From Verrucomicrobiaceae bacterium (GTDB taxonomy: Bacteria; Verrucomicrobiota; Verrucomicrobiia; Verrucomicrobiales; Verrucomicrobiaceae), in NCBI GenBank assembly GCA_016795365.1, contig JAEUHN010000051.1, forward strand, positions 124,001 to 188,000: 64,000 nucleotides of DNA, given 5' to 3'. A model generated the notes under the pieces. It was not told where the DNA came from. It searched no databases and saw nothing but the letters and a program-made list of their open reading frames with translations. The translations under genes were made by a program, and so were the position numbers. Below are positions 53,720-61,669 of this stretch, one piece after another. Numbering within the stretch: the stretch's first letter is position 1; each line of letters begins with the position of its first letter.

Positions 53720-54403
53720 ATGTCTCGCGCACTCGTTCTCCTCTCCGGCGGCATGGACTCCGTCACCGCTCTGTATTGGACGAAGAAGCATCACGAGGTG
53801 GTGGGTGCTGTGAGTTTTGATTATGGCTCCAAGCACAACCACCGCGAGATCGGCTATGCCATCTGGCACTGCGGACAACTCGATGTCTGGCACGACCAAG
53901 TATCTCTCCCCTTCGTCAACGAGCTGTTCGCTTCCGACCTTCTCAAGTCGGGAGGCGACATTCCTGATGGACACTACGAAGAGGAGTCGATGAAACGAAC
54001 CGTCGTCCCCTTCCGCAATGGCATCATGCTCGCCATCGCCTGCGGCATCGCCGAGAGCCGCAATGCGGAGTCCCTGGTGATTGCAGCCCACAGCGGTGAT
54101 CACGCCATTTACCCAGACTGCCGCGAATCTTTCATGCAGGCGATGGCTGGCGCGATGCGTGAGGGCACGTATGCGCGGATCGAATTGCTCCGGCCCTTCA
54201 TCGACAAAGACAAGGCTGCGATTGCCCGCCAGGGGCATGCGTTGGGCATCGACTTCGCCCACACGTGGTCGTGTTACAAGGGCGGCGAAGTCCACTGCGG
54301 CACCTGCGGCACCTGCGTCGAACGTCGCGAAGCCTTTCTCAACGCTGGACTCGTCGATCCAACGAACTACGCGAACACGCCGAGCCTGCCGGCCAAGCCC
54401 TGA
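53720..54403 (+). CDS. queC: 7-cyano-7-deazaguanine synthase (queuosine pathway)
   Basis: The start is ATG 53720 (MSRALVLLSGGMDSVTALY), giving 227 residues; the longer frame from 53651 adds a non-conserved leader. The PP-loop SGGMDS (9-14) is intact. Four Zn-binding cysteines are seen in CYKGGEVHCGTCGTC near the C-terminus. QueC makes preQ0 from carboxy-deazaguanine with ATP and ammonia. No other queuosine genes (queD, queE, queF) appear nearby. It ends 2 bp before the convergent glycosyltransferase. Confidence 0.95.
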   Translation: MSRALVLLSGGMDSVTALYWTKKHHEVVGAVSFDYGSKHNHREIGYAIWHCGQLDVWHDQVSLPFVNELFASDLLKSGGDIPDGHYEEESMKRTVVPFRNGIMLAIACGIAESRNAESLVIAAHSGDHAIYPDCRESFMQAMAGAMREGTYARIELLRPFIDKDKAAIARQGHALGIDFAHTWSCYKGGEVHCGTCGTCVERREAFLNAGLVDPTNYANTPSLPAKP

Positions 54404-54405
54404 AC

Positions 54406-55656
54406 TCAGTGCTTTTCGATCCAGTCGAGCAGCACCTCAAGGTGAGGATCAGACTGCATTCGACGAGCGCAGTCGGCGCAGTGTTGGGCCACCTCGGGGC
54501 TTTCCAGCAAGTGCTTCAGGCACTCCGCCACGCGAGGCCCCTTGAACTGCCTGGGCGTGATGCCCATGCCGACCCTAAGGCGGCGCAGACGGTTGGCGTT
54601 ATCCGGCTGATCATGGGCCATCGCCATCACCAGATGTGGGATGCCAGCCGCGAGCGCCTGCGAGCAGGTTCCGATGCCGCCATGATAAACCAGCGCCGCA
54701 CTTCGCGGCAGCAACAAGCTGAACGGCACATACTCCACGGCGAGCACTGATGAAGGCAATGGCGGCAAATCAAGCACCTGCCGCGTAGCAAAGATGGCTC
54801 GTCGCCCCAAACGTTGCACTGCATCCAACGCCTCCTCGAAGAACTTCCGCACCTGTCGATGCCCCGTGCCTGGTGTGAAGACGATCGGCTTGTCGCCTGC
54901 TTCAAGGAACGCTTCCAATTCAGGTCCCAAGACCGCACCCTCAGCCAGGTCTTCGCGCGGAAACGTGTGCTGGCACAATAGTGTGGGCCAGTCCGGTTGC
55001 GGTGCGGCAAACCAGCTTGGAAACAATGCGATGCTGCCATCGGGCGAGTCCCACCAGTCGGGATAGGCGGAGCGCGGAGCGGGCACCCCTTCGGCCGCGC
55101 ACTCGCGGCGCAAAGCGGGCGTGATGAACTGATTGATCGGATTCGGCAACTTGAACAAAAAACGCTTCACCCATATGGGCAATCGCGAGACCCATGGGGC
55201 AGCGGCGAGGAAGACCGGCGTGTCGTGCACGCTCAGAAAAACCGCGGGTTGCAGATGCACGGTGAGCAGACGGGCGCCTGCCTTTTCTCGCGCGAGCCTC
55301 GCTCCAAAAACCGTGGCAGGCGCAAGGATCGTTACCCGCTTGGGGTCGCGGATCAGTCCCGTGAGCGCCTCGAAGTAAACGCGCACCGCGTCCGCCCCCC
55401 TTTTGAACACGGTGCGCGGCCCATGAATGGGATGCCACACACGCGGATCGGAGGCAATACGCTCGAAGTCCGCCGCCGTGCCGACCGATACGAACTCCAG
55501 GCCTGCCGCACGAATCGCCTTCTCATACACCTCCAGCGAGACCACCGTGACGCGATGCCCTCGCGCGAGCAAGCCTTTGCCCAGCGCGATGAAAGGAAAC
55601 ACGTCTCCGCCACTTCCGAAGGGACAGAGAAGGTAATGCTGAGAAGCTATGGTCAT
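54406..55656 (-). CDS. Glycosyltransferase, GT1 (MGT/UGT) family
   Basis: The 416-residue protein has a GT-B fold: an N-terminal acceptor domain opening YLLCPFGSGGDVFPFIALGK, and a C-terminal donor domain with IVFTPGTGHRQVRKFF. The family motif YHGGIGTCSQALAAGIP and HDQPDNANRLRR complete the nucleotide-sugar site. Such enzymes glycosylate lipids, antibiotics or sterols. The substrate is unknown. It follows the HTTM-like gene pair on the same strand by 79 bp and may be co-expressed with them. Confidence 0.88.
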   Translation of the reverse strand: MTIASQHYLLCPFGSGGDVFPFIALGKGLLARGHRVTVVSLEVYEKAIRAAGLEFVSVGTAADFERIASDPRVWHPIHGPRTVFKRGADAVRVYFEALTGLIRDPKRVTILAPATVFGARLAREKAGARLLTVHLQPAVFLSVHDTPVFLAAAPWVSRLPIWVKRFLFKLPNPINQFITPALRRECAAEGVPAPRSAYPDWWDSPDGSIALFPSWFAAPQPDWPTLLCQHTFPREDLAEGAVLGPELEAFLEAGDKPIVFTPGTGHRQVRKFFEEALDAVQRLGRRAIFATRQVLDLPPLPSSVLAVEYVPFSLLLPRSAALVYHGGIGTCSQALAAGIPHLVMAMAHDQPDNANRLRRLRVGMGITPRQFKGPRVAECLKHLLESPEVAQHCADCARRMQSDPHLEVLLDWIEKH

Positions 55657-55735
55657 GCTCCCCTACATCGAGCTTGCCGCTCAGAACAATGCAAGAGCGA
55701 GTCAAAAGACGATCGGAATCACATCACATGGCGCG

Positions 55736-56632
55736 CTAACCCACCACTGCGGGCTCGGTCTTCTGAAACACCTTCTTCAGTCCCATGATGTTCACACAGA
55801 AGATGAAGGCCAGACCCATGTGGACTTCGAAATGCAAATCCATGACCTTGCTGATGGAAAGGTGCAGAGCGATGATCGACAATCCGCCCCAGAAAGCCCA
55901 CTTGCGATTGATCAGCACGACGAAGCCCAGCAACTCGATCAGCAAACCGGCACCAAAGACAAGGCGGGCAAGATTGGGATAATCGACGATGGCTTGCGTC
56001 ACCTTCGGCAGCCAGTCAGCCACGGGTTGCAGCGTGTCGTAGTAGCTAGACCAGTTGGACTTCAGCAACTGCACGCTGAGATAAGGCACCTTGTGAATCC
56101 AGAGAAAGTCCGAGTTCACCAGTTTCACGACACCGCAGACCACATACGCCGCAGCGAAGACCACCGTGCTCCAGTAGGTGGCGAGGCGATGCACCTCAAT
56201 CGAAGGATTCAGCCAGTCCGACTTCTTCTTCGGCCAGGCATAGACGATGAACTGCGCGAGTGCGATGAGAGTGATTGCCTGCCAGGAATGGTGCATGGCC
56301 TTGGAACAGACAAGCGTCCCGATCATCACGGCAAAGGTGCAGACAGGAGCCAGCCCTAACGCTGGAGCGCGGCCAAACACATACGCCAGCAAGCCGACAA
56401 TCGTGAGGCCCTGCCAAAAGAGCCCCGGGGGATGCTGGGAAAGCCAGGTGAAGTCGAAGAAATGCGCCAGCCCCGTGGGATTGCGCTGCGTCTTGTAAGG
56501 TGCGGTCTCCCACTTGATGCTGGAAAACAGGAGCGAGGCAAAGAGCGCCCGCATGACGAGCATCTCGAGCTTCGAGTAATCGAAAGGACCTGGCTGCCAC
56601 CAGGGGCGCGGGGCGGCGATGGAAGCGTTCAT
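55736..56632 (-). CDS. HTTM-like (vitamin K-dependent carboxylase-related) membrane protein
   Basis: The 298-residue protein has about seven hydrophobic segments, with polar motifs between helices (VVCGVVKLVNSD, IALHLSISKVMDLHFE). The helix spacing and a conserved His late in the chain recall HTTM/DoxX-like horizontally transferred membrane domains. The start ATG overlaps the upstream gene by 4 bp (ATGA), so the two are translationally coupled. Its activity is unknown. Confidence 0.62.
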   Translation of the reverse strand: MNASIAAPRPWWQPGPFDYSKLEMLVMRALFASLLFSSIKWETAPYKTQRNPTGLAHFFDFTWLSQHPPGLFWQGLTIVGLLAYVFGRAPALGLAPVCTFAVMIGTLVCSKAMHHSWQAITLIALAQFIVYAWPKKKSDWLNPSIEVHRLATYWSTVVFAAAYVVCGVVKLVNSDFLWIHKVPYLSVQLLKSNWSSYYDTLQPVADWLPKVTQAIVDYPNLARLVFGAGLLIELLGFVVLINRKWAFWGGLSIIALHLSISKVMDLHFEVHMGLAFIFCVNIMGLKKVFQKTEPAVVG

Positions 56633-57087
56633 AGTGATTTTTCAGCAAGGAGTTCAGGAGTGTCATCACCGAGCTTTCCGTCCTTCAGCTCGAAGGTGCG
56701 ACGGTAGAGTCGGACTGCGGTGGTGCCCTTGGGCAGGCGCTCACGCTTCATGTTGGCATACCAGTCGCCCAAGACGATCGCTCCCGCCTGGGCACGCTCC
56801 GTGGGCGAGGCCTGCTTAGTGTCGCGTTTCTGCGCGTTGGTGATCTTGCCCAGCTCCTTTTTGTAGGCCTTCTTGGCCGTGCTGGAGCCACTGCGAAACA
56901 CTTCGTCCATTGCCAGGGCATTGCCATGCTGGTCAGCAATGTAGATCACGTCGGCTTCCGTATCGAAGTTTGAATACATGGGGAAGTTCGAGAACGGGAA
57001 CTGTTCCTTGATCACAAACAAGGCCACCACCAGCACGGTCATGTGCCGAAAGGGCAGCTTCTCCCAGAAGGTTCGCAGGGCTTTCAT
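56629..57087 (-). CDS. Small membrane-anchored protein, partner of the HTTM-like protein
   Basis: The 152-residue protein has one N-terminal hydrophobic helix (MTVLVVALFVIKEQFP) and a soluble remainder, starting with NFPMYSNFDTEADVIYIAD and ending in basic and acidic stretches. No family is recognised. Its stop overlaps the HTTM-like start (ATGA). The NFPMYSNF segment follows the helix as in small companion proteins of HTTM operons; a common complex is an inference. Confidence 0.6.
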   Translation of the reverse strand: MKALRTFWEKLPFRHMTVLVVALFVIKEQFPFSNFPMYSNFDTEADVIYIADQHGNALAMDEVFRSGSSTAKKAYKKELGKITNAQKRDTKQASPTERAQAGAIVLGDWYANMKRERLPKGTTAVRLYRRTFELKDGKLGDDTPELLAEKSL

Positions 57088-57206
57088 CTCGCGCCGTTAG
57101 CCCGGATGACAGAGAGCGGGAAGTGAAAATTGACCAATGCCAAAGAAAGCGAATGACAAGCCAAAGCTCGCTCATATACTCGCGCCCTCCAACCAAGACC
57201 ATCGAC

Positions 57207-57281
57207 GCCGAAGTAGCTCAGGGGTAGAGCAACGCATTCGTAATGCGTGGGTCGCGGGTTCAATTCCCGCCTTCGGCTCCA
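57207..57281 (+). tRNA. tRNA-Thr (anticodon CGU)
   Basis: The full cloverleaf is readable: acceptor GCCGAAG/CTTCGGC, D-stem GCTC/GAGC, anticodon stem ACGCA/TGCGT with loop TTCGTAA (anticodon CGT), T-stem GCGGG/CCCGC with TTCAATT loop, and an encoded CCA at 57279-57281. It reads ACG codons. It lies only 8 bp before the next protein gene. Confidence 0.97.
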
Positions 57282-57289
57282 CAACCACG

Positions 57290-58375
57290 ATGCCCAGCCC
57301 GAAACCATTTGGACCAGCGCGATCACGCCGCATGGATGAGTTTTGGAACCGCGTCACGTTTCTGATTGGATGTGCATCAGTGGTGGCGATCATCGCTGTA
57401 TTGATCTGGAAGGTCAGTGTCGAGGTCTTTAAGCCACGTCCCGTGGATGAAGAGGCGCTCTCTGGCCTGGCGAACAGCGATCCCAAGAACAAAGCGTGGT
57501 CAGGCAAAGTGAACTCGAGTCCCGCTCTGATGGACATCATGAGTCGCCGAGAAACCTCAGCCCCCGCCCCTTCACTCCCGCTTTCGCCGTCAGTGCCACC
57601 AGCCTCGAATGCGCCCAGTGCTGCAGTTTCCTTGACGTCGGTCGTCACAGCCCCGCCAGCGACTTTGCCCAAGGCAGTCGCCACGGCATCGGGCATCGAG
57701 AACATCGAAGCGAAACGCGATGCGATCAGTTCTGTGCTCGAGAAGTTTTTTGGCGCGACCAGCATCGACGACAAGGCAGCTCTAGTGCGTGATCCTCAGC
57801 GGGTGAAACCCTTGATGGTGAACTACTACGCGCGGGCACCGATGCCCCAGTATCGCTGGCGTGGTCTGGGCAAGATGGTTCGCGTTGATGAGCCGGGCTA
57901 CCGGTTTGGATTCGTGCAGGCGCTGTTCGAGGACAGCACGCCTGCCAGCATCGTGGTGGAGGAGACAGGTGAAGGACGTTTTCTCATCGACTGGGAAGGA
58001 CTGGTCAGGTATGGCGAACTGAGTTGGACCGACTTCATGCGGATGAAACCGATCGAGCCCAAACTTCTGCGAGTCATCGCTTCAAAGGCTGAAGGCACGC
58101 CCTCCGTAGCGGCTCTCGCCCCGCCATCTTCACAGTGGCTGGAACTGCGGCATCCGGCTGAGAACGGCACGGTGCTCGGCTACTTCGATCGGTCTGATCC
58201 CAAATATGCGCGTCTGGTCGAGCAGCTGGAACTGGGGAACTGGAAGGATGTGCCCGTCACCCTCCGACTCTGCTTTCCTTCTTCGCCGACCAAGCTGGAA
58301 GGTCTCGGCGTGCGCATCGCTGGAGTGGAAGGCAAGGGCTGGCTGATTCTCGCCGAGCCCAAACCCCAGGGCTAG
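57290..58375 (+). CDS. Single-pass membrane-anchored protein, unknown
   Basis: The ATG at 57290 (MPSPKPFGPARSRR) starts a 361-residue protein; ATG 57332 (MDEFWNRVTF) is an equally good alternative. The frame upstream to 57137 passes through the tRNA gene and is not used. One transmembrane helix (VTFLIGCASVVAIIAVLIW) is followed by a Pro/Ala/Ser-rich linker and a globular C-terminal domain (YRWRGLGKMVRVDEPGYRFGF; IVVEETGEGRFLIDWEGLVRYGE). I do not recognise the family; related proteins are likely in Verrucomicrobia only. Confidence 0.7.
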   Translation: MPSPKPFGPARSRRMDEFWNRVTFLIGCASVVAIIAVLIWKVSVEVFKPRPVDEEALSGLANSDPKNKAWSGKVNSSPALMDIMSRRETSAPAPSLPLSPSVPPASNAPSAAVSLTSVVTAPPATLPKAVATASGIENIEAKRDAISSVLEKFFGATSIDDKAALVRDPQRVKPLMVNYYARAPMPQYRWRGLGKMVRVDEPGYRFGFVQALFEDSTPASIVVEETGEGRFLIDWEGLVRYGELSWTDFMRMKPIEPKLLRVIASKAEGTPSVAALAPPSSQWLELRHPAENGTVLGYFDRSDPKYARLVEQLELGNWKDVPVTLRLCFPSSPTKLEGLGVRIAGVEGKGWLILAEPKPQG

Positions 58376-58387
58376 CAGGGTTCGGTT

Positions 58388-61300
58388 GTGCTGCAAAAGC
58401 GGCAGCGTTTTGGGCGTTTGCACTGCGTGCTTCACCCAGTCTCCACCGGTCTTGTTTTGTCCCTGGCCCTCGCGTTGTCAGCCCACGCGCAGCCAGCTGT
58501 CGATTTTGCTCGCGACATTCAGCCCCTCTTCGCCGAGCACTGCCTGGAGTGTCACGGCCCCGATGCCTCGAAAGGTGGTCTTCTTTTGACCAACCGCGAC
58601 AGCGCACTCAAGACCTTGAAGAGCGGCAGGCACGGCATCATTCCAGGCAAAGCCGACCAGAGTGCGGTGATCGAGCGTGTGCTCACCACTGATCCCGATG
58701 ACCACATGCCGCCCAAAGGCAAGAAGCCGCTGAAGCCCCACGAGATCGAGCTTCTCAAAGCGTGGATCAACGAGGGAGCCAAGTTTGACGAGCACTGGGC
58801 CTACAAGCCACTGAAGACCTTCCCCGCGAGCACGTCCTCGCCAAGCGAGCGGATCGAGCAATTCGTGCGCACCAAGCTCGACGAGGCGTCCATCCGTCCG
58901 TCGCCTGAGGCGGATCGGCTGACGCTGATCAAACGGGTCCACTACGACCTGCTCGGTCTCCCGCCCACGCCCGAGGAGATCGACCAGTTCATCTCCGATG
59001 CCTCCCCGAAGGCGTTCGAGGCCCTGATCGATCGCACGCTCGCCAGCCCCCACTTTGGCGAGCGCTGGGGCCGCCACTGGCTGGATGCCGCGCGTTACGC
59101 GGACAGCGATGGTTACGAAAAAGATCGTCCTCGCCCCGATGCCTGGCGTTTCCGCGACTGGGTCATCCGCGCTATCAACGATGACATGCCCTTCGATCAA
59201 TTCACGGTCGAGCAACTCGCTGGCGACCTCCTTCCCGGTGCCACACCCGAGGAGGTCGTGGCTACTGCGTTTAACAGACAAACGCTGACCAACACGGAAG
59301 GCGGCACCGACCAGGAACAATTCCGGGTGGAGGCCGTGTTTGATCGCACCGAGACGCTCGGCACCGTCTGGCTGGGTCTCACCGTGGGCTGCGCACGCTG
59401 CCACACGCACAAGTATGACCAGATCAGCCAGCGCGAATACTACCAACTCTTCGCGTTCTTCAACAATGGTGACGAAGTCACCCGCCAGGTGCCCGAGTCG
59501 CCCGAGAAGTGGCAGCAGTTCCTCGCTGCCAATGGTGCCGAGGCAGCCAAGCTCGAATCGCTTCAGAAGCGTGTAGATGAAGCCAAGGCCGCACTGCCGG
59601 TGAAGCTGCCTGCATGGGAGCAAGACATCCAGGCGCGACTGGCCAAAGCGAAAGCCAGCAAGAGCACGCAGACCTTTCAACCACTCGCGCTCAAGACCGT
59701 GAAAGCAGGCAAGGGCAGCGCTTTCAAAGAACAGCCCGACCAATCCTGGCTCGCCACTGGCAAGGAAGCCACCACGGACACCTACGTGGCCGAAGTGGCT
59801 CCCCTGTCCCGCCCAATCACCGCCCTGCGACTCGAAGTGCTCCTCGACGATTCCTTGCCCTCCAAAGGTCCCGGCCGAAGCAAGAACGGGAACTTCGTGC
59901 TCAGCGAACTCAGGCTCGACTCAAACGGCCTCCAGATTCCTCTGCACACCGCTGAGGCGGACTACGTGCAGAAGTCCTTCGATGCGAAGCTCGCCATCGA
60001 CGGCAGTGAAGACAAGGGCTGGGCCGTCGGAGGCAAGGCCGGGACCGCTCACTATTTGACAGTGCAACTCGCCACCCCGCTCGCCGCAGGCCAGCCGCTA
60101 ACGATCCGCCTGGTGCAGAACTACAAGGTGAACACGGGCCATCTCATCGGGCGATTCCGCATCCTCGCTGCGTCTGAAGTGACCGAAGCCAGCATCGTTC
60201 CCAACGACGTGGCCAAGGTGCTGAACGAAGAGCCTCGCCGCCGCAATCCTGTGGTGATCAAGTCGCTCTTCGACTTTCTGGAGCGAGTCGATCCCGAGGT
60301 GGTCAGCGCCACCGCAGCTCTCGAGCAAGCACGCGTCAAACTACCCAAGGCACCGCTCATGGACGTCCGCGTGATTGCTCAGCGTTCCCAGAATGCCCGC
60401 ACGACTCATATCATGCATCGGGGCAACTTCCTCGACCCTGCGGAGGCGGTGAATCCTGGAGTGCTCGGTGTTCTCCCGCCCATTGCCTCAAGCTCGGCCA
60501 CCCCCACCCGCCTGGACCTCGCGCGCTGGCTAGTGAGCCCGAACCATCCCCTCACCCCGCGAGTGGTCGTGAACCAAATCTGGGGCAAGCTTTTCGGCGA
60601 AGGTCTGGTCCGGACGGCTGCCGACTTCGGAGTCCGCGGCGAAAAACCGGCCAACCTGGACCTTCTCGACTTCCTGGCCCGGCAATTCATCGAGCAGGGC
60701 TGGAGTCGGAAGAAATTGCTCAAGACCATCCTCCTCACCGCCACCTACCGGCAGAGCAGCAGCCAGGCTGATCGCACGCCGGAGGAGCTTGCACACATTC
60801 AGTCCGTGGACCCTCTCAACTTCCTGCTCTGGCGGCAGAATCGCCTGCGGGTGGAAGGCGAAGTCGTTCGCGACCTTCACCTCGCTGCCAGCGGACTCCT
60901 GAGCCGGAAGATCGGCGGACCCAGCGTTTTCCCTCCGATGCCGCCCGACATTGCGGACCTCAGCTACGCCAACAACTTCAAATGGACCACGAGCACTGGC
61001 GAAGATCGTTTCCGCCGCGGGCTTTACACGTTCTTCAAACGCACCGCCCCGCACCCCGACCTGACCACCTTTGACTGCCCTGACGCCAACCTCACCAGCA
61101 TCAAGCGAACGGTGAGCAACACTCCGCTCCAGGCACTGACCACTTTGAATGCCGAGTCCTTCGCCGAGGCAGCGCGTGCCCTCGCACAGCGCTTGCTCAC
61201 CGGCTCAGCTTTGAGTGACGAGCAGCGAATCCAGCATTGCTACCGCCTTTGTCTGGGCAGACCTCCATCGTCCAAGGAAGCTAGCGCCCTGGGCGACCTG

Positions 61301-61459
61301 CTGGCGATTTCCCGCTCGCACTACCATTCGAACCTACAGGAGGCCACGACGATGGCCGGGACCTACATTTCCAAGGGGCAATCACCAGTCGAGGTGGCCG
61401 CCTGGGCAGCTGCTGCTCGCATTGTCTTGAACACGGACGAGTTCATCACTCGAGAATAG
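58388..61459 (+). CDS. Secreted PSCyt1-DUF1549-DUF1553 (PSD1) cytochrome protein
   Basis: The GTG start at 58388 gives 1,023 residues with a signal peptide ending near ALSAHAQP. The PSCyt1 haem motif lies in LFAEHCLECHGPDASKGGL (CxxCH). DUF1549 (PSCyt2) follows from about residue 150 (LPPTPEEIDQFISDASP; GERWGRHWLDAARYADSDGY), with a second CxxCH in VGCARCHTHKYDQ. DUF1553 (PSD1) is at the C-terminus (LTPRVVVNQIWGKLFGEGLV; RRGLYTFFKRTAPHPDLTTF). Such proteins are hallmarks of Planctomycetes and Verrucomicrobia and are thought to be oxidoreductases acting on polysaccharides. The usual downstream DUF1501 gene is absent. Confidence 0.95.
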   Translation: MLQKRQRFGRLHCVLHPVSTGLVLSLALALSAHAQPAVDFARDIQPLFAEHCLECHGPDASKGGLLLTNRDSALKTLKSGRHGIIPGKADQSAVIERVLTTDPDDHMPPKGKKPLKPHEIELLKAWINEGAKFDEHWAYKPLKTFPASTSSPSERIEQFVRTKLDEASIRPSPEADRLTLIKRVHYDLLGLPPTPEEIDQFISDASPKAFEALIDRTLASPHFGERWGRHWLDAARYADSDGYEKDRPRPDAWRFRDWVIRAINDDMPFDQFTVEQLAGDLLPGATPEEVVATAFNRQTLTNTEGGTDQEQFRVEAVFDRTETLGTVWLGLTVGCARCHTHKYDQISQREYYQLFAFFNNGDEVTRQVPESPEKWQQFLAANGAEAAKLESLQKRVDEAKAALPVKLPAWEQDIQARLAKAKASKSTQTFQPLALKTVKAGKGSAFKEQPDQSWLATGKEATTDTYVAEVAPLSRPITALRLEVLLDDSLPSKGPGRSKNGNFVLSELRLDSNGLQIPLHTAEADYVQKSFDAKLAIDGSEDKGWAVGGKAGTAHYLTVQLATPLAAGQPLTIRLVQNYKVNTGHLIGRFRILAASEVTEASIVPNDVAKVLNEEPRRRNPVVIKSLFDFLERVDPEVVSATAALEQARVKLPKAPLMDVRVIAQRSQNARTTHIMHRGNFLDPAEAVNPGVLGVLPPIASSSATPTRLDLARWLVSPNHPLTPRVVVNQIWGKLFGEGLVRTAADFGVRGEKPANLDLLDFLARQFIEQGWSRKKLLKTILLTATYRQSSSQADRTPEELAHIQSVDPLNFLLWRQNRLRVEGEVVRDLHLAASGLLSRKIGGPSVFPPMPPDIADLSYANNFKWTTSTGEDRFRRGLYTFFKRTAPHPDLTTFDCPDANLTSIKRTVSNTPLQALTTLNAESFAEAARALAQRLLTGSALSDEQRIQHCYRLCLGRPPSSKEASALGDLLAISRSHYHSNLQEATTMAGTYISKGQSPVEVAAWAAAARIVLNTDEFITRE

Positions 61460-61669
61460 AGCTATTTGTTGGCTCGATAATTTCTGCGAGTTTCCGTTTC
61501 TGAGAAAAGTCATTCTACTACGGCTCATCCAGCCTGTGTAGAAATGATTTGATTTCATCTATGTGAATATTTAGTCTAGCCAAAGTATTTTTCATTTCGG
61601 ATTGGACAATTTCAATATTTAATAGAATAATCATAATCAGAGTGTCTTAATTCTTACCGCCGTCTCGTC
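61460..61669. other. AT-rich intergenic region
   Basis: About 210 bp with a clearly higher A+T content than the flanking genes (for example 61561-61650), likely containing the promoter for the following gene. No terminator hairpin with a T-run was recognised. Confidence 0.5.
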
